This document shows positions 16,036 through 24,500 of a stretch of 64,000 bases of DNA, piece after piece. The notes under the pieces are model-generated. The model saw only the letters and a program-made list of their open reading frames with translations. It ran no database searches and was not told the DNA's origin. Each line of letters opens with the position of its first letter. Within the stretch, counting starts at the first letter, position 1. The stretch lies in the NCBI RefSeq assembly GCF_015354735.1, contig NZ_JACEFJ010000001.1, positions 744,001 through 808,000 of the forward strand, read 5' to 3'. Origin of the DNA: Pararhodonellum marinum. GTDB taxonomy: Bacteria; Bacteroidota; Bacteroidia; Cytophagales; Cyclobacteriaceae. The translations under genes were made by a program, and so were the position numbers.

Positions 16036-16896
16036 ATGAAGTGTATGATTAGATTTAATTATTATCCAATTCAAATTGGTTTATTGGCTCTTTTATTAGG
16101 AGCATGCATGTCTGAAAACACTGATCCAAGTGTAATTGATTGCGACCCTTGCACCAGTCCCCTTGAGTACGAAGGTCTCCAACTGGTATTTCAAGAAGAG
16201 TTTCAAAGTAGTCTTTCTTCTGAAAATTGGATTGTGGAAGAAGGGGACGGTTGTCCATCTGTATGCGATTGGGGCAACAATGAACTACAATATTACCGAG
16301 AACAAAATGTAGAAGTTATCAACGGCAATTTGGTGGTTACAGCCAAAAAGGAAGATTTTGGTGGTAAGGAATACACCTCAGGCAGGATAAATACAAGGGG
16401 GAACTTCGAATTCACTACAGGAAGAATCGATATACGGGCAAAAATGCCCAAAGGTCAAGGGATGTGGCCGGGCCTGTGGTTATTGGGGTCCAATATATTG
16501 GATGTAACATGGGCTGAGGCTGGCCAGGTAGTCATTGCTCAATTGATTGGTGGGAATGAGGATGGAAGAGATAACACCATTGTGGCCAATATATTTTGGG
16601 AAAATAACGAAGGAGAAATTCAATTTGATGCCCAATCCAACAGGCTTAGGAGCGGGATTTACAATGATAAGTTCGTGGTTTTTTCTCTTATAAAAAATGA
16701 AACCGAAGTCAGATGGTTGATCAATGACATTGAGTTTCATCGCGTGAATATAACAGGTCCAGAATTTGACCCCATCAAAAATCCTTCGAACCTGATCATA
16801 AGCCTTGCAGTGGGAGGTGATTCACCGGGAGCTCCTGACGAAACCACCCAATTCCCCCAAAAACTGGAGATTGATTATATCAGGGTGTTTGAATAA
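16036..16896 (+). CDS. GH16-fold lipoprotein with substituted catalytic residues
   Basis: A 286-residue secreted lipoprotein (lipobox LLGAC, Cys24). From residue ~48 it follows the glycoside hydrolase 16 (laminarinase/beta-glucanase) pattern closely: CDWGNNELQYY, GNLVVTAKK, YTSGRINTRGNFEFTTGR, IDIRAKMPKGQGMWPGLWLLG, and a C-terminal LEIDYIRVFE. The active-site motif E-I-D-I-M-E is instead Q164-V-V-I-A-Q169 (bases 16525-16542): the nucleophile Glu, the Asp and the acid/base Glu are all gone. Each of those three codons is one base from the canonical one. It is therefore probably a non-hydrolytic beta-glucan-binding protein rather than an enzyme; this is inference. No polysaccharide-utilisation genes adjoin it. 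Confidence 0.8.
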   Translation: MKCMIRFNYYPIQIGLLALLLGACMSENTDPSVIDCDPCTSPLEYEGLQLVFQEEFQSSLSSENWIVEEGDGCPSVCDWGNNELQYYREQNVEVINGNLVVTAKKEDFGGKEYTSGRINTRGNFEFTTGRIDIRAKMPKGQGMWPGLWLLGSNILDVTWAEAGQVVIAQLIGGNEDGRDNTIVANIFWENNEGEIQFDAQSNRLRSGIYNDKFVVFSLIKNETEVRWLINDIEFHRVNITGPEFDPIKNPSNLIISLAVGGDSPGAPDETTQFPQKLEIDYIRVFE

Positions 16897-16916
16897 AATT
16901 TATTGAATTAAAGATT

Positions 16917-16952
16917 AAAAAAACATCAAGTTCTAGTACTTGATGTTTTTTT
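16917..16952. terminator. Bidirectional intrinsic terminator
   Basis: Fifteen-base perfect stem, AAAAAAACATCAAGT (16917-16931) with ACTTGATGTTTTTTT (16938-16952), six-base loop. It separates the GH16-like gene from convergent menD. Confidence 0.9.
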
Positions 16953-17024
16953 GTTTAGGTACACAAAAGCAATAAAACCAAGTCAAAGATTAACCTGGTA
17001 AATGTTTCAGCCATAATTGAATGG

Positions 17025-18701
17025 CTAAAACTTATTTATCTTGGATTTTATTTCTTTAAAGAACTGCTCGTTTTTTTGACTTTCAGACTTGATTTCCAAA
17101 ATCTTTGGCTTCAACGTTTTTTGAAAAAAGTGGCTCAATACTTGGTCTAGTTCAGTCTTTTCATCTACCAAATGATAGTCAAAACCGTATTCTTTGGCCA
17201 AATGCCCTGCATTTAGCAATTGTTTGGTTTCAAAATACTCTTCTAGTTCAGGCAGTTTGTCAGGCCCATTGATCATTCGGAAAATGCCACCGCCATGGTT
17301 ATTGAAAACAATGATCCTGAGATTGGGCAAGGCATAATTGTGCCAAAAAGCATTGCGGTCATAAAAGAAAGCCATGTCTCCCGTCATCAGCACAACTGGA
17401 TCCTTGGTGGTAAAGGCACAACCAACCGCGGTACTGTTGCTTCCATCTATGCCACTCGTCCCTCTATTACAAATGATTTCCTGTTTTCGAGGTCCAAGTA
17501 GGTTGGCATAACGGACTGCCATGCTGTTGGCCAAATGAACTTTGGCATCGCTGGGTATTTGATCAAAGCACGCCGAGAATGCAGTATATTCTCCAAAGTC
17601 AGTATTTTTTAATAAAGAAGGCAGTTTGTATTTCACCTGCTCTTCCCGTACTGACCAGACCTGAACAAATTCTTCATTGGAAATTTTGTCTTCTTTATTT
17701 AAAAATTCCAAAAACATCAATGGCTCACAAGCAAGGGTTTGAACACCTCTCTTGAAAGTATCTGGTACATATCCTTCCGGTTGCAAATGCCAATGCATGG
17801 CATCGCTTTTCCTGAGAAAAAGCTTTAGATTTTTAGAAATGACGGATTTTCCAAAGGAAATGATCAAGTCTGGCGCCATTTTTTTTTCAACCACATCAAC
17901 GGGTAGGAAATGATCATGAAAAGAAATGGTGCCTTCAGCCTGCAAATTGCTGATGACATCAGTAACCACTACAGCGGCCTTTTTGATCGTCAACTGTTGC
18001 AATTGCTCTTGAATCGCTTCATTCGGGCGCTGTTGACCGGGAACAATCAGTATTTTGTTGTATTTGCTAAGGGCGCTTCTGATTTTGATCCAAGTTTCAG
18101 AAGTAAGGGAGCTCGCTTTCTCTAAATGATCCATCGTGGAGGTCAAGCTAGGATACTGAAAGATTTGGTCTTTCTCTGGGTAAAAGGGCTCTCTCAAGGG
18201 TATATTGATATGGACAGGCCCTTGTGGATATGCAGTAGCCGATAGGATGGCTTCATTCACAATCCGTTTTGCATGCCATGCTTTGTCTGGATGGCCAAAG
18301 TCATCCGGAAACTGGAAACTGTTTTTGACATGTGTACCATACAAATTATGCTGCCTGATAGTCTGACCGTCCCATTGGTCAATCCATTCCGGTGGTCGGT
18401 CTGCGGTAAGTACCAAAAGGGGAATCTGTTGAAAATAAGCTTCTGCAACAGCCGGTGCATAATTTAATGCAGCTGATCCGCTGGTACAAACCAAAACAAC
18501 GGGTTTTTCCAACTGCTGGGCCATGCCTAAGGCTATGAAGGCGGCGCTTCTTTCATCGGAAATGGTTTTACACTGGATTTCCGGATGTCTGACGAAGGCC
18601 AAAGTGATAGGTGCACATCGTGACCCTGGTGATAAGATGGCATGCTTGATGCCGTATTGGGCACATGTGGCTGCAAGGTCAAGGAGAGGTTGAAGGATCA
18701 A
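17025..18701 (-). CDS. menD: 2-succinyl-5-enolpyruvyl-6-hydroxy-3-cyclohexene-1-carboxylate synthase
   Basis: Thiamine diphosphate enzyme that joins isochorismate and 2-oxoglutarate in menaquinone synthesis. Recognisable features: the N-terminal ILSPGSRCAPIT and the TPP-activating Glu in ISDERSAAFIALGMA, VCTSGSAALNYAPAVAEA, and the C-terminal TPP/Mg binding region GTSGIDGSNSTAVGCA with LMTGDMAFFYDRNAF. The length of 558 residues is normal. The start codon overlaps the end of menF by four bases, so the two are translationally coupled. Confidence 0.95.
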   Translation of the reverse strand: MILQPLLDLAATCAQYGIKHAILSPGSRCAPITLAFVRHPEIQCKTISDERSAAFIALGMAQQLEKPVVLVCTSGSAALNYAPAVAEAYFQQIPLLVLTADRPPEWIDQWDGQTIRQHNLYGTHVKNSFQFPDDFGHPDKAWHAKRIVNEAILSATAYPQGPVHINIPLREPFYPEKDQIFQYPSLTSTMDHLEKASSLTSETWIKIRSALSKYNKILIVPGQQRPNEAIQEQLQQLTIKKAAVVVTDVISNLQAEGTISFHDHFLPVDVVEKKMAPDLIISFGKSVISKNLKLFLRKSDAMHWHLQPEGYVPDTFKRGVQTLACEPLMFLEFLNKEDKISNEEFVQVWSVREEQVKYKLPSLLKNTDFGEYTAFSACFDQIPSDAKVHLANSMAVRYANLLGPRKQEIICNRGTSGIDGSNSTAVGCAFTTKDPVVLMTGDMAFFYDRNAFWHNYALPNLRIIVFNNHGGGIFRMINGPDKLPELEEYFETKQLLNAGHLAKEYGFDYHLVDEKTELDQVLSHFFQKTLKPKILEIKSESQKNEQFFKEIKSKINKF

Positions 18702-19906
18702 AATTCTACTTCTGGGTTTATAAATCTACCTATGATGGCGCATTTCATTTCTGTTTCTTCCCACTCCTTTTCAGGAATGCTGTCTTCAGTGACACCTGCA
18801 CCTGCATACAATATAGCCGAATCATGCATCAATTGTGCAGTCCTGAGGTTGACATATAGGTGGGTTTCCTGCTCTATGTTTACCGGCCCCAGGAAGCCGG
18901 CAAAAAATGAGCGGTCAAAATTTTCGTTTTCCCTGATGAATTGATGTGCACTTTCCCTGGGCGTACCACATACTGCTGATGTGGGATGCAATAAATCCAG
19001 CATAACCGAGCCCAATTGAGGAAAATTGGTTTTCTTCATGTCCACTCTAAAATCTGATCGTAAGTGCAATAAGTCTCCTGCAACCATGGTCTTGGGCCCT
19101 TGTTCATCATATTCCCTCAACCTGATTTTCTTGAAACAATCTACAATGTACCTACTCACCAAGGCCTGTTCTTCGATTTCTTTCTGAGTCCATGCCACAG
19201 ATTTTAGCGGATTGTCCCCTTTGGCTTTTTGGGTTCCGGCCAATGACATGGTATAAAATGAGTCCCCCTTAGTTCTGATCAATACCTCCGGAGAAGCACC
19301 CATCCAAGTACCAACTTTTGGAAGGTGGAAAAAATTCACCAATGCATTGGGGTATGCCTTTATCAATTCAAGAAGGGTACTGCTTATTTCCCAATCCTTT
19401 TTCAAAGGAATCTTTTTGATTTTGGCAGGGACTATTTTACTCAAACTACCTGCCTCAATATGGGCCATACATTTTTCGACCAGCTGGGTAAAACCAACCT
19501 GCATGGAATTTTCCACATGGACTTCAGGATGGTTTTCAGGTTGTTTAAACCAATTCTTTAAAGCTGTTTTGAGTGAATTATATTCTAAATGGGTAGTATC
19601 TTCCGGTAAATCCGATCCAACTTTCTGCCCATCTAAATTCAGTTTAAAATATCGGGTTGCTTCTACAAAATGGGCCTTTTTATCTGATTGGTCAGCAAAT
19701 GGATGAGCAATAAAACCCGGAGGTAATTCTTCTAGGTTTAGTTTGGTTTTTTTCGGAAATGCACTTTCATCAATCGCCAATTCCAAAAAATCAGATTGAG
19801 GTTTTCTCCATATCGCCAAGCCAAAACCATGTCTAAAGGCATGATACAACCAGTGGTCTAAAAATGGTTTGATGTCTATGAGTTTCTCTTTGAGAATGTC
19901 TTCCAT
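18698..19906 (-). CDS. menF: Isochorismate synthase
   Basis: A 402-residue chorismate-binding enzyme that converts chorismate to isochorismate, feeding MenD. Conserved blocks: FYTMSLAGTQKAKG, HLRSDF, LHPTSAVCGTPRESA, and FFAGFLGPV near the C-terminus. It precedes menD (4-base overlap) and follows the thioesterase gene by two bases. Because the product goes straight to MenD, I call it the menaquinone rather than a siderophore enzyme. Confidence 0.93.
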   Translation of the reverse strand: MEDILKEKLIDIKPFLDHWLYHAFRHGFGLAIWRKPQSDFLELAIDESAFPKKTKLNLEELPPGFIAHPFADQSDKKAHFVEATRYFKLNLDGQKVGSDLPEDTTHLEYNSLKTALKNWFKQPENHPEVHVENSMQVGFTQLVEKCMAHIEAGSLSKIVPAKIKKIPLKKDWEISSTLLELIKAYPNALVNFFHLPKVGTWMGASPEVLIRTKGDSFYTMSLAGTQKAKGDNPLKSVAWTQKEIEEQALVSRYIVDCFKKIRLREYDEQGPKTMVAGDLLHLRSDFRVDMKKTNFPQLGSVMLDLLHPTSAVCGTPRESAHQFIRENENFDRSFFAGFLGPVNIEQETHLYVNLRTAQLMHDSAILYAGAGVTEDSIPEKEWEETEMKCAIIGRFINPEVEF

Positions 19907-19908
19907 AT

Positions 19909-20331
19909 TTATTTTTTATCCAAAATCGCCAACGTAATCCTACTGATGCAAGTAAGTGCATTTTCTTCTGAGTAAATTTTAATTTCCCATACTTGGGTTT
20001 TTTGACCCAGATGAATGGGTTTGGCCACTCCACTTACCTGACCAGATCGGACCGATTTAAGGTGGTTGGCATTGATTTCCAAACCTACGCAAAATTGACC
20101 CTTATCCTTCACTGTCAGCATCCCTGCCACACTTCCAAGGGTTTCTGCCAATACCAAATTTGCTCCTCCATGTAACAGTCCAAGGGGTTGTTTGGTTCTG
20201 TGATCTACCGGCATACTGGCGGTCAAAAAATCAACTCCAATTTCTGTAAATTGGATTCCCAAATACTCGGTCATGTTATTTTTCCCCAAGCCATTCAAAA
20301 ATTCAAGGGTGATGTTTTCAGGAAATAGCAT
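19909..20331 (-). CDS. Hotdog-fold thioesterase, probable DHNA-CoA thioesterase
   Basis: A 140-residue PaaI/4HBT hotdog protein with the hallmark PLGLLHGGANLVLAETLGS, where the Asn/Glu-containing helix carries the catalytic acidic residue. As the first gene of a compact operon with menF and menD, it is most likely the 1,4-dihydroxy-2-naphthoyl-CoA thioesterase of menaquinone synthesis (MenI function); substrate assignment is by context only. Spacing to menF is two bases. A promoter box candidate lies near 20366 on the minus strand but lacks a TTG partner. Confidence 0.8.
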   Translation of the reverse strand: MLFPENITLEFLNGLGKNNMTEYLGIQFTEIGVDFLTASMPVDHRTKQPLGLLHGGANLVLAETLGSVAGMLTVKDKGQFCVGLEINANHLKSVRSGQVSGVAKPIHLGQKTQVWEIKIYSEENALTCISRITLAILDKK

Positions 20332-20383
20332 GTATTTTGCGATAAAAGCCTTTTATTTGAAACGAAAACAAAAATAATTAATC

Positions 20384-21016
20384 TTGATCAGGAAAAAAAT
20401 TTACGTGGTAAGGCATGGCCAAACAGATTACAATAAAATGGGCGTCGTGCAGGGCAGTGGGATAGACGCCCCTATCAATGAACTAGGAAAGCAACAGGCC
20501 AATGCATTTTTTGAGGCTTACCAAGATATTCAGATTGAAAAAGTTTTTTTTACAGGATTGCAAAGAACCAGACAATCCATTATAAGATTTATAGAGGAGA
20601 AAGGATTGCCCTTTGAGGCGGTGCCTGAATTCAATGAAATTTCTTGGGGGATCTATGAAGGGGTTCCCATGACCGATGAAGAGAATGCTTACTATCAGCA
20701 CATGCTAAAAAGATGGTCGGCAGGAGAACTCAACTATGCGATAGAAGGAGGGGAGTCTCCAGTGATGGTAGCAGACAGGTTGAAAAGGGGCATGGAAAAA
20801 GTATTGGCAGGTGAGGAAAAAACAATCTTAATTTGCATGCATGGCAGAGCCATGAGAATTTTATTGAGTGTTTTACTCAACTATAATTTAAAATATATGG
20901 ACAACTTTATCCATGAGAATTTGGGCTGTTATGAATTGAGTTTGATGTCAGATGGAAGTTACAGGTTGGATGTATTTAACAATACGGATCACCTCAAAGC
21001 TTTGCATTCACTTTGA
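20384..21016 (+). CDS. Histidine phosphatase family protein (phosphoglycerate mutase-like)
   Basis: A 210-residue branch-1 histidine phosphatase: the catalytic RHG motif is VVRHGQTDYN with phospho-accepting His11, and the second catalytic His lies in CMHGRAMR. Substrate unknown; annotated relatives range from cofactor-dependent phosphoglycerate mutase to nucleotide or sugar phosphatases. The start is a TTG (20384), supported by an in-frame stop three codons upstream. It is divergent from the thioesterase and its 3' end overlaps the convergent secreted protein by about 23 bases. Confidence 0.85.
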   Translation: MIRKKIYVVRHGQTDYNKMGVVQGSGIDAPINELGKQQANAFFEAYQDIQIEKVFFTGLQRTRQSIIRFIEEKGLPFEAVPEFNEISWGIYEGVPMTDEENAYYQHMLKRWSAGELNYAIEGGESPVMVADRLKRGMEKVLAGEEKTILICMHGRAMRILLSVLLNYNLKYMDNFIHENLGCYELSLMSDGSYRLDVFNNTDHLKALHSL

Positions 21017-21410
21017 TGGTCTGTTTTTTATTGTTGTAAAATTTACCCTCATAAATAGCCAAAACCTCCGAAAAATTTGATTTGGTATCCCCCAAGTCAA
21101 TGATTCTAAACGCGATATCCTGAAGTTGTGTCCATTTGGTATTATTGATTTTGACCAGCACTTGACCCAACTGACATTCATCAAAGGTTCCACCGGGTAT
21201 TTGAATGAGAATAGCTGCCTCAGAATTACCGGTATAACTTTTTGTTTCAAAAAGGTCATTGAAAGTCATTTCAATGATTTGGGCACTGGAATTGAACTGT
21301 TTCAATTCTGTTTTATCAAAAATCACCAAAAAAGTTTTTGTTTCCGGATCATTGGCGAATCCGGAAAGAATAAGGCAACATGTTAGTAGAATTGAAAACA
21401 CAAACTTCAT
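20994..21410 (-). CDS. Secreted protein of unknown function
   Basis: A 138-residue protein with a signal peptide (MKFVFSILLTCCLILSGFAN, start chosen at 21410; upstream codons are not signal-like). The mature part has no motif I recognise; it is rich in beta-propensity segments such as TFLVIFDKTELKQF and GGTFDECQLGQVLVKI. Its 3' end overlaps the convergent phosphatase gene by 23 bases and there is no hairpin between them. Confidence 0.6.
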   Translation of the reverse strand: MKFVFSILLTCCLILSGFANDPETKTFLVIFDKTELKQFNSSAQIIEMTFNDLFETKSYTGNSEAAILIQIPGGTFDECQLGQVLVKINNTKWTQLQDIAFRIIDLGDTKSNFSEVLAIYEGKFYNNKKQTIKVNAKL

Positions 21411-21481
21411 AATGGAAATATATAAAAAATAACAGAAGCAAACAAGAATTGTTTTTTCTATGGTCAAATAGTCATTTAAAG

Positions 21482-21508
21482 AAAAAAAGCCCAAAAATTG
21501 GGCTTTTT
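21482..21508 (-). terminator. Intrinsic terminator of the Zn-ribbon gene
   Basis: Stem AAAAAGCCCAA/TTGGGCTTTTT (21484-21494 with 21498-21508); on the minus strand it is followed by a run of T. It lies 15 bases after the Zn-ribbon gene stop. Confidence 0.85.
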
Positions 21509-21522
21509 ATGTATGCTTTATG

Positions 21523-22290
21523 CTATGCTCTACTTCTTTTTTTCTTGGCAGTGGGATCCTCTTCTATTTCATCCTCCACTCCTGAGAAAATCCTCCCACA
21601 ATGTTCACAGACAATCAACTTTTTCTTTTCGCGAATGTCTGCTTGGCGCTGTGGAGGCACGATGTTGAAGCAACCTCCGCAGGCACCTCTTTTGACCATT
21701 ACTACAGCCAAACCGTTTTTCGCATTGGCTCTGATTTTAGCGTAGGATTTTATTAACCGGTCTTCAATTTTTTTGGATGCTTTTTCTCTTTCGGTTAACA
21801 GTTTATTCTCTTCCGCTTCACTTTCAGCAACAATGGTGTCAAGCTCCTCTTTTTTGGTATCAAGGTCTTTCTGCCTATCCTTCAGTATTTCTTTCAGTTC
21901 TTCGACATCCTTGTTTTTGTTTTCGATCTGAATCTGAGCTTCTCCAATTTTCTTTTTCGAAACTTGAATTTCCAAGTCCTGTAGTTCCAGTTCCTTGGTA
22001 ATGGCATCATACTCTCTGTTGTTTCTGACGTTCATCTGTTGCTCCTGGTATTTTTGGATCAACTTTTCAGCGTCTTTGATCGCTTCTTTTTGCCGCTTGA
22101 TATCATCTTCAAGCGCGTCCATATCGAATTTGAATTTATCCAGTCTGGTTTCATAACCTACAATCTCATCCTCTAAATCCTGAACTTCCTCAGGTAAGGC
22201 TCCTCGAATTTTAAAAATGGCATCTAAACGGGAATCAATTTGTTGAAGACTGTGGATAGCTTCAAGTTTCTGTGCAACTGTACCTTCCAT
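21523..22290 (-). CDS. C4 zinc-ribbon coiled-coil protein (zf-RING_7 / CdsZ family)
   Basis: A 255-residue protein: residues ~15-185 are a long coiled coil rich in Glu, Lys and Gln heptads, and the C-terminal part has a four-cysteine zinc ribbon, RGACGGCFN...VCEHCGRIF. This is the pfam02591 arrangement, found widely and sometimes suggested to bind nucleic acid. It follows the Nif3-family gene by three bases, a pairing conserved in many bacteria. It is closed by a terminator at 21482-21508. Confidence 0.88.
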   Translation of the reverse strand: MEGTVAQKLEAIHSLQQIDSRLDAIFKIRGALPEEVQDLEDEIVGYETRLDKFKFDMDALEDDIKRQKEAIKDAEKLIQKYQEQQMNVRNNREYDAITKELELQDLEIQVSKKKIGEAQIQIENKNKDVEELKEILKDRQKDLDTKKEELDTIVAESEAEENKLLTEREKASKKIEDRLIKSYAKIRANAKNGLAVVMVKRGACGGCFNIVPPQRQADIREKKKLIVCEHCGRIFSGVEDEIEEDPTAKKKRSRA

Positions 22291-22293
22291 GTA

Positions 22294-23394
22294 CTATATG
22301 TAAGTTATGGGATTCGTAACTATTTTTGTCAAATAGAGTGCAATATTAGTAAAATTTTGTGACAATATCTCCACCAATAATTCTTTTGTGTAAATTTCAC
22401 TTTCGTAATGTCCAATGTCACAAATAACTATTTGATTATCAGCATCAAAGAATTCATGGTATTTGATATCTGCGGTGATGAATACATCCGCCCCAGAATT
22501 TTTGGCGGATTGCAAAAGAAAAATTCCCGCTCCACCGCATACAGCCACTCTTTTGATGGGTTTTTCCAAAAGGGCGGTATGTTTGACCACTTGCAGGTTC
22601 ATGGCCTTTTTGAGATAGGCCAAAAACTCCTTCCCTTTCATCCCTTTTTCCAAATCCCCCACCATGCCAGAGCCTACCTCCTGATTTTCATTTTCCAGTT
22701 GGAAAAGGTAGTAAGCCACCTCCTCATAGGGATGCACTTTTTTCAGGGTTTGTAAGATTTTATTTTTTAGATAGGATGGAAACATTACCTCAATTTTTTC
22801 TTCACTGACCTTTTCTGCTTTTCCCTTTTGTCCCAATGTTGGATTTGCCTTTTCTGAAGGGATAAAAGTACCATTGCCCTTAGTCAAAAAACTACATCCC
22901 GAATATTCTCCTATTTTTCCGGCTCCTGCTTCAAAAAGAGCTTCCAATACCTCTTCGCTTTGATTGAAAGGAATAAATGTTTCCAATTTGAATAGCAGCT
23001 GTTTTTTAGGAGCGAGGATTTTGGGCTGCTGCAACTTTAGTTGCCTGGCGATTTTATGGTTAACCCCCATTTGCACATTATCCAAATTCGTATGTATGGC
23101 GTAGAGTGCGATGTCATTTTTTATGGCTTTGATCACAGTCCTTTCCACATAGTTTTTACCGGTCAGCTGTTTGATTCCTTTAAACACGATGGGATGATGG
23201 GCTATGACCAGGTTACAGCCCATTTGAATGGCCTCTTCTACCACTTCTTCAGTCATGTCCAACGCACAGATTACCCCCTTTACTTCATCCTTTGCATTCC
23301 CGGTGATCAAACCGGAATTGTCATAACTTTCCTGATAATGCTTTGGGGCGTAGCTTTCAAGGAATCCTATGATATCCTGAATCAAATAAACCAT
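22294..23394 (-). CDS. Nif3-like dinuclear metal centre protein
   Basis: A 366-residue member of the Nif3/YbgI family (pfam01784). The metal-site residues are visible in DNSGL, CNLVIAHHPIVFKG, YAIHTNLDN and ADIKYHEFFDA...GHYESE. A central ~130-residue insertion (FIPFNQSEEVLEALFEAGAG and on) is the PII-like domain of the long forms. The family forms a hexameric toroid; the cellular role is unsettled though some members act on GTP or related nucleotides. It is divergent from lpxK with 38 bases between starts. Confidence 0.9.
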   Translation of the reverse strand: MVYLIQDIIGFLESYAPKHYQESYDNSGLITGNAKDEVKGVICALDMTEEVVEEAIQMGCNLVIAHHPIVFKGIKQLTGKNYVERTVIKAIKNDIALYAIHTNLDNVQMGVNHKIARQLKLQQPKILAPKKQLLFKLETFIPFNQSEEVLEALFEAGAGKIGEYSGCSFLTKGNGTFIPSEKANPTLGQKGKAEKVSEEKIEVMFPSYLKNKILQTLKKVHPYEEVAYYLFQLENENQEVGSGMVGDLEKGMKGKEFLAYLKKAMNLQVVKHTALLEKPIKRVAVCGGAGIFLLQSAKNSGADVFITADIKYHEFFDADNQIVICDIGHYESEIYTKELLVEILSQNFTNIALYLTKIVTNPITYI

Positions 23395-23432
23395 ATATTT
23401 GCTTTTGTTTCAAAATTAGTAAAATTTACCCA

Positions 23433-24500
23433 ATGCGGCCTTACGATCCCTTACTCTATCCTTTTTCGTGGCTATATGATGGACTTACCAGATTCAGAAA
23501 TCACCTGTTTGATAAAAATGTCAAAAAAAGCATTCAGTTTTCTATTCCAATAGTTTCCATTGGCAATCTTTCCATGGGGGGAACTGGAAAAACGCCCATG
23601 GTAGAATTTCTCATCAACCAATTGAAGTCAAGTTATAAAATTGCTACCTTAAGTAGGGGATATGGTAGGCAAACTTCGGGGTTTCTATTGGCCAACAGGC
23701 AGACAGGTCCGCACCAAATCGGCGATGAACCTTATCAGATTTTTTCAAAGTTTCACCATGAAGTTGCAGTGGCTGTTGGTGAAAACAGGGTAGAAGCTAT
23801 CCCACTTTTAATCGCCGAAAAACCTGAAACCGAATTGATCCTTTTGGATGATGCTTTCCAGCACCGCTATGTGCGGAGGGATTATAATGTGGTCCTTACC
23901 ACTTACCAAAGCCCTTTTTATGATGATCAGGTTCTGCCATTGGGTACTTTGAGGGAGCATCCCAAAGGGGTGAATCGAGCTGATCTGCTTGTGGTCACCA
24001 AATGTCCTGAAGAGGTATCGGAGGGAATTAAGCAGGAGATGATTCGAAAAACACAGCATATTGCCGGATGGCCCATTCCTGTGCTGTTTTCTAAAATCCA
24101 ATATGGGGAACCCTATCTCGTTTTGGGGTCCTCGACAGAAATAGGTAAAAGTGTCATTTTAATGACAGGAATTGCTAATCCTGTAACTTTGGAAAAGCAT
24201 GTGGCTGCGCATTTTATCCTCTTGGATAACTTGATTTTTCCGGACCATCACAGGTATTCACTAAAGGATATGGAAAAGCTAAAAAAAGTATTTGATGCAT
24301 ACCGTGATCAAAAGCCAGTCGTTTTGACTACTGAAAAGGATGCAGTAAAGCTAAAAGATCTTAAAATCCATGAATATCTAAGAGAATTTGCGATTTTTGC
24401 CATACCAATGGAAATCAGCATGGCGGAGGCCGAAAGAGATTTGTTGATCACCCAGATCAAACAAGTAATAAAAGACAAAAGAAACAACAGTGAAGATTAA
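23433..24500 (+). CDS. lpxK: Tetraacyldisaccharide 4'-kinase
   Basis: Phosphorylates the 4' position of the lipid A precursor at the inner-membrane face. The P-loop is NLSMGGTGKTP (Gly49 to Thr54), followed by LSRGYGRQ, GDEPYQ, LLDDAFQH and the C-terminal VVLTTEKDAVKL. Length of 355 residues fits. It overlaps the start of the downstream porin gene by 11 bases, so both are probably cotranscribed, a coupling consistent with outer-membrane biogenesis. Confidence 0.94.
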   Translation: MRPYDPLLYPFSWLYDGLTRFRNHLFDKNVKKSIQFSIPIVSIGNLSMGGTGKTPMVEFLINQLKSSYKIATLSRGYGRQTSGFLLANRQTGPHQIGDEPYQIFSKFHHEVAVAVGENRVEAIPLLIAEKPETELILLDDAFQHRYVRRDYNVVLTTYQSPFYDDQVLPLGTLREHPKGVNRADLLVVTKCPEEVSEGIKQEMIRKTQHIAGWPIPVLFSKIQYGEPYLVLGSSTEIGKSVILMTGIANPVTLEKHVAAHFILLDNLIFPDHHRYSLKDMEKLKKVFDAYRDQKPVVLTTEKDAVKLKDLKIHEYLREFAIFAIPMEISMAEAERDLLITQIKQVIKDKRNNSED

